Shown in pieces: positions 11,384 through 23,639 of a stretch of DNA of 64,000 bases. The DNA is from Kuschelorhynchus macadamiae (Eukaryota > Arthropoda > Insecta > Coleoptera > Curculionidae). The notes beneath the pieces were generated by a model. The model was given only the letters and a program-made list of their open reading frames with translations, was not told where the DNA came from and did no database searches. The stretch is taken from the NCBI GenBank assembly GCA_030620095.1, contig JAUTXW010004484.1:712709-776708 (forward strand), given 5' to 3'. Both the position numbers and the translations under genes were made by a program. Within the stretch, counting starts at the first letter, position 1. The number at the start of each line of letters is the position of its first letter.

Positions 11384-11784
11384 CAAAACAAAAACCCTGT
11401 ACATTGTTTTCTATTCAAAAGAAGTATCTAGCCTTAAAACCTTTTTTATCTCTTACCACGAAAAAAGGCACTCTATAATGCATTTGTAATTGAAAGGCTT
11501 ATCGCACGACGTAAAGCTCTTAAGAGATTCTAGCGTTCAGCTATCAGTGTGTTTGCATTAATAATGTAGGAATTAATATAGCATCAAGTCTTTCGACCGC
11601 GAAAATGGAGAATGCCAGTATAAATTTAATTTAATTTATTTGGCAAGGAAGTATTACTCAAGATGCAAATCAATTGGACAGTCATACAACCGCAGACTGC
11701 AATGCCATATTGTATAAAATTTGTTGGTAAGTAGATTTGAGTGTATCGCAAGGTATTAAAGCGTTTAAACCTATGATATTATAC
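11384..11784. other. Unassigned sequence
   Basis: No reading frame or recognised repeat was found between the mariner end and the GGCGG copy. CCCTGTACATTG near 11394 looks like an orphan mariner terminus. Confidence 0.35.
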
Positions 11785-11958
11785 CCAAAATGGCGGTATA
11801 ATGAATTTTTTTAAAAATCAGTTTAAAAACTACTTAGTTAAAATCATGAATTTCAAAATCAAGTGTGGCATAGGTAGAAACTGATAAAATATTGGTACGA
11901 ATGCAATTTGGTGGAACAAAATGGCACCTAAAAAAAGTTTTGAAGAGAAGACAGTATA
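11785..11958 (+). repeat. GGCGG-module repeat, left part of a split copy
   Basis: This carries 'ggcatag-gtagaaactg', GGTGGAACAAAATGGC and GAAGAGAAGACAGTATA, the final modules of the family. It is interrupted by a mariner at a TA and continues at 13702. Confidence 0.75.
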
Positions 11959-13701
11959 TACAGGGTGGTCGGTAATGAATGCACCAACAAGCAATCCTAG
12001 AATAAACTCGTCAAAATAATGATATTGAGCCAAATATGCCTTAGTAAAATGTCGCTTATTAATTAGATACAGGGTGTTAAAGTTTAAATTTCGAATTTTC
12101 GGGGGCCCAAAAACAGTTTGTTAAGAATGGAGTAGGCTATGGTTAAGAAATGAACGTAGTTATGAATACTTGACGTACATTAATGTAAACATTCATTAAT
12201 TTCAATAAAAGGTCTTTTAACGTTAATTTAAATCCTCAAAAAAATAACTTCTAGGAATTCAGAGACCTAGGTATAGTGAAATGAGATATATAATTTGTAT
12301 TTATGCTAGAAGGTAGCCGGATCGACCCATTTATCAAACATTATACGGTCGACTAGGCGAAACAGGGTCCTTTCATCCTCAAAGTCATGTTGGGCGTCCT
12401 AAAGCTATATATGTAGAACGAAAAAAAACAAATTTTTGTGCGAGTGGGTGAAAAGGATATGCGTTCTACAAGTTTTATACACTGAAAAACTACACACATA
12501 TCATTTCAATTCCGTTCAACAACTACTACCAACCGATTTGCTATCCAGGCTTCGATTTTGTCAATTTCTTCTGCATCATCACAATCAGGATCCAACGTTT
12601 ATCGATAAAATCCTTCTCACGGACGAGGCGACCTTCACCAGACGAGGTGTATTTAATTGGCGAAATAACCATATGTGGGTACTGAAAAATTCACCCTTAA
12701 CTAAAGAACGGCATTTTCAGCAGTAATTTTGTATCAATATTTGGTGTGGCATAATTGCTGATTTTATTATTGGACCTTTTGAGTTGCCCGGAAAGCTAAA
12801 TGGTAACCAGTATTTGAAGTTTCTACAAAATGCTTTGCGGAACCTACTCGATGATGTTTCTTTAAATTTACGACATAATATGTGCTATATGCACAATGGT
12901 GCTCTACCGCATTATCTAGTTGCTGTTCGCATTTTTTTAGCTGAATGTTTGTCTCACAGTTGGTTTGGTCATGGCAGTGAATATCCACGGTCGCCGCGTA
13001 GCCCGGATCTTAATCTTTTGGATCTATTCTTTCGGGGTTATATTAAATCTTCAGTGAATACAGAAGACGTCCGCACACGGACTGCAAAGCATTCAAGATG
13101 CCACCAATGTTATCAAGAGTAAACAGTGAACTTTATTCCGAGTAAGGCGCTATTTGATAAAGGGATTAAGAAAATGCTTAGAAGTAAATGGTGGACATTT
13201 TGCCCAATTGTTGAAGTGACGTTTTTAATTATTTGTTCATTATAAATTCATTATTCGTTATTATTATTTGCAATAAAATATTACAATGCAATATTTGGAA
13301 AACGGTTTGTTTAATCGAATTAAATGTAGTATACCTTTTTTTCTTAAAAATCATCGCTCTCACAATTTTCAATAAAAAAGTATGAAACGGTACTAACAAG
13401 AAAGTGATGGCATGAAATAGCGCGTGTATAGGGTGTAACAAGCGCCCTCTACATATTACATAAAAAAATAGAATTTAATTGTATTCCCTATCCACGAAAA
13501 CTCCCAATTACCAGTTTTTATGTCGATATCTCAAAAACAGCTTGAGCTATAGAAAAATAACAATTTCAAGATTTAAATTTTACCACCCTGTATCTCATTA
13601 ATAAGCGACATTTTACTAAGGGATATTTGGCTCAATATCATTATTTTGACGAGTTTAATCTAGGATTGCTTTGTCGCGCATTCATTACCGACCACCCTGT
13701 A
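11959..13701 (+). mobile_element. Tc1/mariner element, DD41D type, TACAGGGTGGTCGG ends
   Basis: TIRs of about 120-130 bp (TACAGGGTGGTCGGTAATGA and its mirror) are flanked by TA. A second TACAGGGTGTT core lies about 110 bp inside the left end and CACCCTGTATCTC mirrors it on the right. The host repeat sequence continues seamlessly on both sides. The internal transposase is a pseudogene. Confidence 0.88.
12436..13219 (+). pseudogene. Mariner transposase, catalytic half, broken
   Basis: The first open stretch (to the stop at 12724-12726) has LLTDEATFTRRGVFNWRNN, holding the first aspartate. After a stop, the next reads IWCGIIADFIIGPFELPG and then MHNGALPHY, where family members have QDGAPPHY. 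The second catalytic aspartate is therefore asparagine here. SPRSPDLNLLD follows with 41 residues between the two positions (DD41D spacing). The C-terminus degrades after 13122. The N-terminal helix-turn-helix is poorly preserved upstream. Inactive on three counts: stop, D-to-N change and frameshift. Confidence 0.8.
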
Positions 13702-13917
13702 TATGTTACTAAATGACTATGTTCGGAACTAAATCGGGTCAGACTTCACTATTCCTAATAAAAGGAAAGATTCATTACCAGGGAAGTTCCGGATAAAGGA
13801 AATTTACCGAGCTTTTCACTATGCTGACAGGCAGACAGATTGACATTGAGAAAACTTGTTTTTCGACCCTGAAACCGAAAGATCTCAAAAATCTCGGAGA
13901 GTGATTTTTTCACGATT
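13702..13917 (+). repeat. GGCGG-module repeat, right part of the split copy and an inverted end module
   Basis: TATGTTACTAAATGACTATG and the 'ttcctaataaaaggaaagattc' tail complete the copy begun at 11785. From about 13835 an inverted end module follows (GACATTGAGAAAAC..TCGACCCTG..CACGATTACG). Confidence 0.7.
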
Positions 13918-14360
13918 ACGAAAACCAAAATAAATTTTATTCAGAAAACAGCTATTGATATCTATCAATATATTTATAACCGTCGATCAATAAAATAGTG
14001 ATCAATATATCGATATCTATCGATACCGATAATTTTACTTCCCTTTTGTTATTCCATGTATCGATAGCTGTCGATATATCGAAATAAACCCCATCCCTAC
14101 TCTTCAGGAGTATTTCGAGGTATGTGTAATCATCTAAATACAAAAAAATGCCATATTTTTGTATTTTTTATGTTTTTTGTTAAAAGGTTGACGTTTATTT
14201 TAGTTCTGATTGTATTTGCTCTAAACCTGAAAAAATAGATTATTTTATTTACTTATTTCAAACAATAGAAAAATTCTTATTAGAAAATCCCGATCATTTT
14301 TTAACCGATTTCAAAAAGGAGGAGGTTATTAATTGGGCCCTATGTATTATTTTATGTATA
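13918..14360 (+). repeat. ACCGACTTCAAAAAG-type repeat, left part of a split copy
   Basis: This aligns by eye with 7420-7800 (AATAAATTTTATTCAG, TATCGATA steps, GGTTGACGTTTA, AAACCTGAAAAA, TTTCAAAAAGGAGG). It is cut at TA 14361 by a mariner; CATCGATTACTCGGCGATGG at 22277 is its continuation. Confidence 0.7.
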
Positions 14361-14388
14361 TACAGGGTATTTATTATATATTGACCTT

Positions 14389-14980
14389 TCAATTTGATTG
14401 TTGCGTGTATTTAATAATAAAATGATTGTCCTTGGTGTCCTGAATAGCCTCAATTATTCTTGTTCGTAAAACCTCTAAGTCTTCAGTTGGATTTTTATAC
14501 ATTTTATTTTGCAAAAATCCCCACAGGAATGAATCAAGTGGCGTAAAGTCGGGGCTATTCGGCAGCCAGCAATCGGTCCAGTACGACCAATTCACTTTTG
14601 TTATTTCATATTAAGGTAATTTATAACCGGAAAAACGTTGTGTGGTGGGGCTCCATCTTGATGCCATAATTTCGTTGTATTGACGGTGTGGTAAGTTGTC
14701 CAGAAAATTTTCTACGTCATTGGTCAATAGATTTAAATATTTTTCTCCATTTAAGGGATGGTCAATAAAAATTGGCCCAATTATTTTATTATTTAAGAGC
14801 CCACGCCACACATGTAACGATCTTCGACCTTGTATCTTAATTTCACTAGTTACTCGAGAGGTTTGCGTTGCCTAAAATCGTTCATTTTTCCGGTTATGAA
14901 TCCCTGCAGTACTGAAGGTGCACTCGTCAGACCATAAGATTTAAAAAAAAATTGTTGTCTTCTTTTAATAATAACGTTTC
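14389..14980 (-). pseudogene. Mariner transposase, C-terminal part (5' part lies at 21661-21880)
   Basis: Minus-strand pieces read LHVWRGLLNNKIIGPIFIDH, then HQDGAPPHN in a shifted frame at about 14655, then CWLPNSPDFTPLDSFLWGF, with a C-terminal helical tail ending near 14389. These are the second and third catalytic regions of Tc1/mariner transposases. Frameshifts occur near 14600-14670 and several stops lie upstream. At 14980-14990 the frame (SRNVIIKRRQQ) runs into the hAT boundary. Confidence 0.75.
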
Positions 14981-15204
14981 TTGAGAAAACCAGTGGCGGC
15001 TCGTGAGTATATTGAAGGGTGAGGCTACAATTTCCACGTCACCCATGAGGTATTATTCTGCGACACGTTGACCTTTTTTTTTTTAATGGAGGTCATCGCC
15101 AATAGCCCTACTAAACCATTAAAAACTAAAAAAATAAACTCTAAAAAAAGTAAATAAAAAGTAAAGAAAACAAGTAAAATATGTACACCTATCACTAAAA
15201 TATA

Positions 15205-18117
15205 GCGGTGATTGCGATAATAATAATAATAATAATAATAAATCGTTTATTTACATAAAAGGCCAATAAATGTATACATTTCGAAAATATATCTAAAAGT
15301 AAATAAACCAAAAAATCTGCAGGAGCAATAGCTGTGCGCAGACATTTAGCAATTTAACAATTTAACAACAGAAGAGAATGTACTGTAACAATATTTACAT
15401 TTACACTTAAAATATAGATTTCCGCAATTAGTGATTAAAACCTTTTTGTAATTTCAATTTTTAATATTTACTATTTTGTGTATTTCCGTTCTTTGGATTG
15501 ATGTTAAAAACAATTTTGTTTTTTTTCTTAACAACCCTTTAGAGTTTGATCTCAAAACTAATTCCTTTAGATAATCAGGCAGATAGTTGTATGCTCTTAA
15601 TATTAAATATGCGGGACTTCGTTGACCCACTGTCTTTTTTATAATTGGCGTTTTTGAGATATGATGTATTTTTTTTCTTGTTTCGTATTGATGGTCTACG
15701 TAAGTGATAAGTGTTTTATGTTTATTTAAATGTATAATCAAGCCGTAGAAAAACAGTTGTCTCAAATCTAGAATTTTTGTAGAGTAAGTAAATGTCTAGT
15801 AAATTTGTAGAGTAAGTACGATTTTTTTTGTAGATTATTTTTAGGAAAAGTTTCTGCAATATTGCCAAATTTTTAAGATGGTTGTCAAATACTCCCCCCC
15901 ATCCAATGATGCCGTACTGAATTCTGGATTCTACCAAAGCATAATAAAGCATTCTTAAATGTTGTATATCCAAAAACGACGAAAAGATCTTGAATCTATA
16001 GATGAGAGATCTTAGAGTACCAACGACATTACCAACATGGCGATCCCATCTCAAATGTTGATCTATTTCAACACCCAAATATCTCATCGATTCTACTGAA
16101 GATATAGAAATTAATTTTCCCTTATAGGTTATATTGAGAGATCTTAAATCAGGTATTTTGCTTTTGTAGGAAGTAAAAGCTATAAATTTAGTTTTTTCAG
16201 AATTGATGCTAAGTTTTTTGTTAACAAACCAGTTGAAAATGGCCTTTAATGCTGTCTCAGATTTTTGTTTAAGTTGTTCCCAAGATTCTGCTCTTTGAAA
16301 TAAGACAGTGTCATCGGCAAAACTTATGATGTCTCCATCAGTATTTAAAGCGAGTAATCGATTTATATATACAGAAAAAAGTGCAGGTCCCAGAACAGTC
16401 CCTTGAGGTATGCCACAGTTTGATTCCATTTCTCCACTGTATTGGTCATTGACATTTACTATTTGTGGTCTTTTTTCCAGATAACTTTTAAAAAGTTGAC
16501 CTGGAATCCCTCTTACTCCGATACTTTCCAATTCATCTAACAACAGCGAATGGTCTACCGTGTCGAAGGCCTTAGCCAGATCCAGAAATATACACAAACA
16601 GGGCTCATTTAAATCAATGGACTTATAAACTTTACTTACGAAATGATAGATTGAATCCGTTGTACTCTTCCCCTCCTTAAATCCATATTGATTACTTGAT
16701 AGTAATTTAAATTTATCAAGATAATTATTCAACCTATTTTTTATTACAGTCTCAAATACTAACTACTGACATTTTAAACTCACGCGGAACGTTACCACTT
16801 CTTATTATGTTGTTAATTAAATGAGATAAGGGTGCCGATACTTCAAATTTTATTTGCTTTAGTGTTTCTGAGGTTATTTGATCATGCCCGGGTGCTTTTC
16901 CAGGCTTTAAAGAATCAATTATATTTTCTATTTCGGTTTTATTTGTTTCGCTTATAAAAAAAGATCGTTCATTAATTCGTTCACTATTTAATGTAACTTC
17001 CGGTTCAGGAATATTCTTCCGCAACTTATTTCCTACATTAATAAAATAATCATTAAACGTATTAGCCATTTCGACATTCTCTGTTACAATCTTATCCTTA
17101 TTATTTATAATTTCTCTAATTGTGCATGTGTTGCCACCTTTTGTATTAGTTATTTGTTTTAAGGTATTCCAGAGGTGTTTAGAGTCGTTTTTGTTTTCGT
17201 TAATTTTATTTTGAAAGTATTTTATCTTTGTGTTTTTAATCAGGTTATGTAAGAAATTTTTGTACCTATTATATTCGTCTCTATGCAATACGGGGTTTTC
17301 TTTAAATTTATTGAAAAGTATTTGTTTTCTTTTTATAGAATTAATGATTCCTGTGGTAATCCAAGTTTTGATTCAGTTTTTTCTATTTCCAGATTAAGGA
17401 ACATGTTAGTAAAACTTGAACAGTTTATAACGGTTGTATAATGGTCAGTTATAGAAGTTTTAATTATAAATGGGGTTATTTTTTTATCTAGACTAGGTTT
17501 ACCCTGAGCAAAAAAATGATCCAAACAACTGCCGACATTATTTTGTACCCTTGTATTTTCATTAATTAGTGAGTCAAAGTTATATTCGCTCATAATGTTC
17601 AAGTAACTGTTAGTTATTTCATTTTCATTATCTTTGATATTTATGTTAATATCCCCCATTAATATATGATTATCTAACCGAGGTTTATTTTTCCTTTGTT
17701 CGAGATATAAGGACAGGTATTCCAAAAATGATTCGGCATCGGTGGATGGGGGTCTATATAAAGCCGTAAATAGATTATACTTATTGTCTAGGGTACGAAT
17801 AGTGATTTCTATGGCCTTATATATATATTTATATTAACGATATTGCAGTGAAAATTATACTGATTTTTGACATACACTATCACGCCGTCATTTTGATTAA
17901 TATTTCCGTAATTGTAAATAATATTGTAACCCTGTATACCAAAAAAATCTAAATCCGTAACTTTCCAAGTTTCAGTCAGTATAATTATATCGAACTGTTC
18001 CCTGAACTCTTGGAGGCTGATACAAAATTCATCAAAGTTTTTTCTGATACTTCTAATATTCTGTTGCAATACTCGTAGCATCTGAGGCATGTAAATTATA
18101 GGCATTAATACCGTCAC
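15205..18117 (-). pseudogene. Non-LTR retrotransposon (CR1/L2-like) endonuclease-reverse transcriptase, broken
   Basis: On the minus strand, the N-terminal endonuclease part has LQQNIRSIRKNFDEF, IILTETW and then, after a frame change near 17730-17810, HILMGDININI, SCLDHFFAQ and ITDHYTTVI (in place of the usual SDH). A linker follows, then the reverse transcriptase: LKPGKAPGHDQITSETLK, CIFLDLAKAFDTVDHSLL, CGIPQGTVLGPALFSVYIN and SFADDTVLFQ, holding the catalytic FADD. Breaks occur near 17290-17330, 16735-16750 and 15725-15765. The 3' end is marked by a short (AAT)n tract at 15217-15240, as seen in CR1/L2-type LINEs. I place it there rather than in jockey on the SIRKNFDEF and GIPQGTVLGP wording, with moderate confidence. 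Confidence 0.8.
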
Positions 18118-18797
18118 ATTGAAAGGTTTGAACAGGCAAAAAGTTGTAATCCCTAATATATGGATCCATAATAATTTTCTATTTACTTATATATTAGTAG
18201 TGCGAATACAATACGATAATAATTTTTACCTTAGCATATTGACTATATCCATATATATACACAGTATTTATTCGTATTTAATTTTAAAAAATAGAGTTTT
18301 TTTGGGGATTTTACGGTTATTGTAAAGATAAGAAGAACACATTCAACAAACAACAGTAAATTTCGACAATGCAGTGGCAGTTTGTTTACATTATCAGTCC
18401 AATAAAATAAAACTGGGCGTGGACAATTTACACAACTTATTTTCTTCGCATATATATTAATAATATTGCAATGAGCAATGAACAATATTAGTTAATGCAC
18501 TATTTCTTGGCAATAGATCGCGTAACTATTGTTGCGGGGTTTTCTGTTTTTTGTTTTTTCGACTAACTTGACGGAGTATTAGCCTTTTCTCTCTCCCTCC
18601 CTTTTGTATCTTCGCGGTTATTGAGTTTATTTGAAAATCCAGATGATAGCTGACAGGCCTTGACTACTGATTCAACCTCTTTCGCACTTGAAGAAATTGT
18701 TGGTAATGGAAATACACTATTTGTTTGCTGTTCTAACGATGGTGTTTAGTTTATTAAAACTTAAAATAAATAGTTGTATGAAATAAGATAAAAAAAA
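18118..18797. other. LINE 5' region and hAT 3' untranslated sequence
   Basis: No long reading frame. The LINE 5' boundary lies somewhere in here; I could not find a clear duplication. A pyrimidine-rich run TCTCTCTCCCTCCC is at 18585. Confidence 0.35.
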
Positions 18798-21007
18798 CTA
18801 CTTTTTGTACATTAAATCTATACGTCTGTCTTTTAAGGTTGCAAATTTATCTATGATTTGGTCGTAAAAGTTTTGGTCTTCACTAAGTTCTGACAGTAAT
18901 TCCTGCTCTATTGATCATTGCTAAACCCGAAAGCCGTTCTTGTGTCATTGTGTTTCTTAGGTAGGTTTTGATCCGTTTAAGACATGAAAAATTTCGTTCG
19001 GCCGATACACTTGTTGCGGGAATAGTTAAAACTAAATTAAAAAGCTTATATGCTTCCGCAAAAATTGCTTTAAAATCTTTAAATAACAAAGCTAGACTTT
19101 TTTCGACATCTAAATTTGAAAATTGTTCATCCCTATACAATACAGAAAGCTCATTCTTTAATCTATCTCTGTCAAAAATGTTTGGATAATTTTTTAATAA
19201 ATTATTTAATAAGTCGTCTGGAAAGCATTTAACATATTCCGAATATTTTGTGCAATCGACTAAAGCAAAGAAATTTAAATTATTTAAATTTTCAAACCGC
19301 GTCCCTAATTGAAGAATTATACAATCTATTATTTCGAAATATAATATTTTATATTTAGTAAAAATATCAAAGTCGCTAGAACATTGCCCTCGACGTGTGT
19401 TAGTTGGCAGAATAGTGGCTTTTTTAGCAATATTGAAAAGTTCTTTGAAATGGTCCTCGTTTCTAAATTCAATAATTCGTTGCTTGGCAAGGTTTATTTG
19501 CGAAATGCAGTAATTTATATCTAAATGCTTTAACTTAATATGCTATAATAATGCTTAATATTTGAAACAGTACATCAGTGCAACTAAAAATTTGTTTATA
19601 AATATGCGTTAAAAGGCAAAATTCGAAATCATTAAAATGCTTTAGAAATCCTTTTGCACCATTAATAGATTCTGTTCCAGAACTTAAGTCATTAATAATA
19701 GTTTCAAATACTATAATTAAATTGTCCCATTCATTAGCCACTAAGTTTAAAATTTTAGACCGTGTATACCATCGCGTTTCTACAGCTCGCGGAATTCTTT
19801 TACCTACTATCTGATTAAGCACAAAAGACCGTTTTGGTGATTGGTGAAAATAATTTGGTATTCCTAATAAAGTGGCAAAAAATATACGACTTTGGGTAAT
19901 CAGTTTTGTTCCCTGTTGTAAAACTAGATTTAATCTGTGGGCGCAACAATGAGTAAACATAGCTAAAGGAGCAATAGATCTAACTTTTATTTGAAGCTCA
20001 TTTATTTCACCTGCCATAACACTAGCCCCATCGTAACACTGCGCGACCAATTTATTTTTAAAGTCATAAGGCTCTAAGCTGTTTTGTATTAAATGAAAAA
20101 GGCTCTCTGCTGTTCTATTATCGCTAACGTCAAAAAATCCTAAAAATCTTTCTTTTAAAGATCCGTTGGTCACATACCTAACTGTTATCGAACACTGTGA
20201 TTTTTCTGTTATATCAGTACTATCATCCGCAATTACGCCAAAAAAACAACAATCGGTGTCATTGATTTCTTTTTTTATATATTCTTGAATATAGTCATGT
20301 ATGCAACCAATTAGTTCATTTTGTATAGTCTTAGATTGTCCCGTAAAAATATTACTAAATTTAGCACAATGTTCAGTAAGTTCGGCATTTCTTTTTATTA
20401 AGCATGCAAATATTTCCTTAAAATTGCCACGGTTAAAAGAATCTGTTGTTTCATTATGACCTCGAAATGCCAAGTCCTGTTTACCCAAAGTAATAGTAAC
20501 ATCAATTAAATAATTTAATAATAAACGGTTTTTTCGAACATTTTCATTATAAACAATTTTATTAAGACTTGCATTTTCTTGTAGTGCATCCGCAATAGTC
20601 GCCCTATTTTGCTCCAGTCTTGTAAGTGCTACCGAATTTTTAATATGCTCTCTTGAACTTTCATGCGATTTTACTGCTCGTGAAAAATTTTTTAAATCCG
20701 AATATCCGCCCCCTGAACTCCAATTATTTTTGACGCAACCTAATAAAATACAAGGCCAACAATATAAGCTTTCTTTATAAATACTTCCGCTTAGCCACCT
20801 ATAAGTTTCGTACCAAGATATTTGAAAAGTTCTTGAATATTTTTTACCTTGCCTCTTATCGTTAAATATTGCTAAAATTTTCGGCGTCGGACGGCTACCT
20901 AATATCTGTTTCTTTTCAGTTTCGCTTCTTCTTAAAAAAGGCGTTTCAATTAATGAAGCAATAATGTCGTGAATAGGATTCATTTCAAAAGCAAAAAGCA
21001 AATACAA
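18798..21007 (-). pseudogene. hAT transposase (ZMYM1/DUF4371-like), two frameshifts
   Basis: The first 490 residues are open (21007-19535). They contain a TTF-type zinc-finger region (SWYETYRWLSG..YCWPCILLG), GVIADDSTDITEKSQCS with the first catalytic aspartate, AQCYDGASVMAG with the second, and HCCAHRLNLVLQQG. A frameshift near 19540 moves the frame; the continuation runs from HIKLKHLDINYCIS through LLFKDFKAIFAE to LTIPATSVSAERNFSCLKRI, the hATC dimerisation motif with the catalytic glutamate. A second shift near 18920 leads to ELLSELSEDQNFYDQII and the stop at 18798-18800. Methionines at 21007 and 20983 are both possible starts. Key residues are intact, so inactivation is recent relative to the copy at 5950. 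Confidence 0.85.
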
Positions 21008-21660
21008 AAAATGGAACGGTCCAACTTACCAAATCAAAACAAAACAAAAACTTACTCACGCGTATTTATTCACCTTAAAAGACAGAACGCCCTCAATCAG
21101 CGATTATCGCAATCTATTTCCTATTTCTTTCTCAGCCGCACGCACCACGTAAAAAGAAGCCGTTGGAATATTTCGCTAGTCATGTGATTTAAATAACCAA
21201 TAAAAGCATATCCAAGCTACAGATTTATCGCCTCAAGAATGTAATAGAAAACGCGTGCATCGGCAATCGCCATCCCGCTCTGTCGTAATCAGGTGACTTG
21301 CCGGCATTGGCACCGGCCGTTGATAAATAGGTCAGAAGTCGAAACTTTCCAAGCTAAAATTATTTCGCCTCATTCGAGAGCACTTTCTTTAGGAATGGGT
21401 TTGCACGGATTGCACGGTCGGTTTTTTGATGTGGTCAGAATTTATTTTCTAAAATATTTATTATGGGATTATATTTTGTTTTTTTTTAATGTTATTATGT
21501 TGTAAAACTGTTAAAAAGTATATTTCTAATGGTAATAGATAAAAAGTTATATAAAAAAATTTTCTTTTCCTTTATTTTTTTTTAAGGATGGATTTGGATT
21601 CTCTAAAAATAAATAACACTAACAGTAATAATTTACTTTATTAACCAAAGCGCCTACCTG

Positions 21661-21880
21661 GAAAATATAACAAAATATTTAATTATCCCTCCTCATTAAC
21701 GACTTCTGTCCGTTTTTTCTTTTTGTAGAGATTCTCTCGAAATCCAAGTTCAACATTTTTAAATGCTGTTCGCCTTGGGAACGCTCACATCGGAAACTGT
21801 TGGTGCTATTCATTTATGTTATTCTTATAAAATATCTACAGAATATCGCATTTTTTCCTCATCTGAATATTGCATTTTCT
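21661..21880 (-). pseudogene. Mariner transposase, N-terminal part (continues at 14980)
   Basis: Minus-strand frames show MQYSDEEK, FPRRTAFKNVELGFRENL and then TEVVNEEG and NILLYF. These resemble the N-terminal helix-turn-helix and 'NEEnE..vLaYv' linker of this mariner group. At least two frameshifts and one stop are present. The remainder of the gene lies across the hAT, beginning at 14980. Confidence 0.6.
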
Positions 21881-22276
21881 AAAAACATTGATTGAAAGTC
21901 TACCTGACCTTAAAACAATCAAGGTGAATCACCAAATAGGCCGGCCAGATTTTTAATAATAATTTTTAGAACATCAACAAAAAATGGTAATTTTCGTACG
22001 TCAATATCTTTTTATACGTCAAAATTAGGTATAGGGTATGCTACATAAAAAATGTATCAAATATTCAGGAAAACGCAAATATCAAATAAAAAATAGAGTG
22101 CCTATTCGAAATAGAAAGTAGGATCGGGCCCAGACTTTTTGAAGCACCCTGTATATGTGAAAACAAGTTTTCCTAAAAATTTCTGTTAAATCGTTCTATT
22201 TTAGACACTTTTTTCCAGAACGTCAAATAAACAAGTTAAGGGGGGGGGGGTCAATATATAAAAAAAATACCCTGTA

Positions 22277-22505
22277 CATCGATTACTCGGCGATGGTTTG
22301 ATCAATTTGGATAAACTTTAAATAAAATAATATTTTTTACTTTTTGGTACATTTTTTTGAACTTGGTCTTATTACTTCCCTCGAAAAAAAATTATTACTA
22401 AAAAACTAATTTTCCAATTTCCTCAAATTTTGTACAAAAATCAAGTGTTACATAGGAATGAACTGGTAACATTTTGGTATGAATTTAAGATAGTCAGTAG
22501 TCGTT
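22277..22505 (+). repeat. ACCGACTTC-type repeat, right part, joined to a GGCGG fragment
   Basis: CATCGATTACTCGGCGATGG and GATCAATTTGGATAAAC continue the repeat cut at 14361. TTGAACTTGGTCTTATTAC matches the mirror end of the copy at 8100. From about 22395, AAAAAACTAATTTTCCAATTT..CAAGTGTTACATAGGAATG is a GGCGG module. Confidence 0.65.

Positions 22506-22508
<3 letters not shown>

Positions 22509-22590
<82 letters not shown>
22509..22590. repeat. (TA)n microsatellite
   Basis: Two TA runs are separated by a TTTTCA interruption at about 22541. It abuts a PLE-derived fragment. Confidence 0.98.
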
Positions 22591-23037
<447 letters not shown>

Positions 23038-23101
23038 TTGTCGGATTTATTTTCTTGGGAATTTGGTTAAACAAGGCAAAATTACGAATAGATTACATAA
23101 T

Positions 23102-23146
23102 TCTATATTGTCTGCAGTACGTTTCGGCCGTGCATGCAACTTTTTT
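23102..23146 (-). ncRNA. Hammerhead-like fold, degenerate core (left PLE arm)
   Basis: On the minus strand, GCAG (stem I) precedes TTGAAAA. Stem II is built from GTTGC and the GGCC-proximal strand around ATGC. Then come GAAA, CGTA and CTGC (stem I partner). The core differs from CUGANGA at C3 and G8, so self-cleavage is doubtful. Confidence 0.45.
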
Positions 23147-23639
23147 CAACTGCATTAAACTAAAATTATTACGCTAGCCATTGTAAAAATCATAATGAAA
23201 TAATAAAAAAGTAACGTTACTTACCATAGGCAAATACTCAAACATAACGAAGATACACGTTATATATATAGAGTAAAAAAACAGTTAGAAAAAACATGAT
23301 GATGACATTTGACATGCAAAAACAAATATGCACTTCGAAAATTCGAAAGAGCAACACACATACATGGACAAGTGTAGGTAGAATTATTTCATACGACAAT
23401 ATTTGTATATGTTAATGATTTTGCTTTTTTGCTGGTGTTTATTTGAAGGCATTTTTTTTGAATTTGTTGACATATAGACGTTACGTTAGAATGTTATAAT
23501 ATATTTTGCTTAAATGAGCTATTTCAGATTTGTTATTTACAGCATTGGGATTTTTTTTATATATATCTTTTCAAAAAATTCACGTCTTTTTCTGTTGTGA
23601 TGACATATTACATATTTTTATTTATGTAATTTAAATTTT

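Larger units (their letters stand above)
14991..21660 (-). mobile_element. hAT transposon (ZMYM-like), itself holding a LINE
   Basis: The left end is CAGTGGCGGCTCGTGAG, matching the TIR core of the hAT at 5256-7263. The right end was placed at 21660 because the interrupted mariner frame resumes exactly there (NILLYF on the minus strand); its complement starts CAGGTAGGCGC. Flanks GAGAAAAC and GAAAATAT share 5 of 8 bases, compatible with an old 8-bp duplication. A minus-strand transposase and a nested LINE fill it. The right TIR match is weak. Confidence 0.65.
14361..22276 (-). mobile_element. Mariner element split by a nested hAT
   Basis: The left end TACAGGGTATTTATTATATA is mirrored at the right by TATATAAAAAAAATACCCTG plus TA at 22276. 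An inner CACCCTGTA lies about 123 bp inside the right end. The transposase runs on the minus strand: C-terminal part at 14389-14960, N-terminal part at 21661-21880. The two parts flank the hAT at 14991-21660, which splits the coding region. The whole sits inside an ACCGACTTC-type repeat. Confidence 0.75.
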
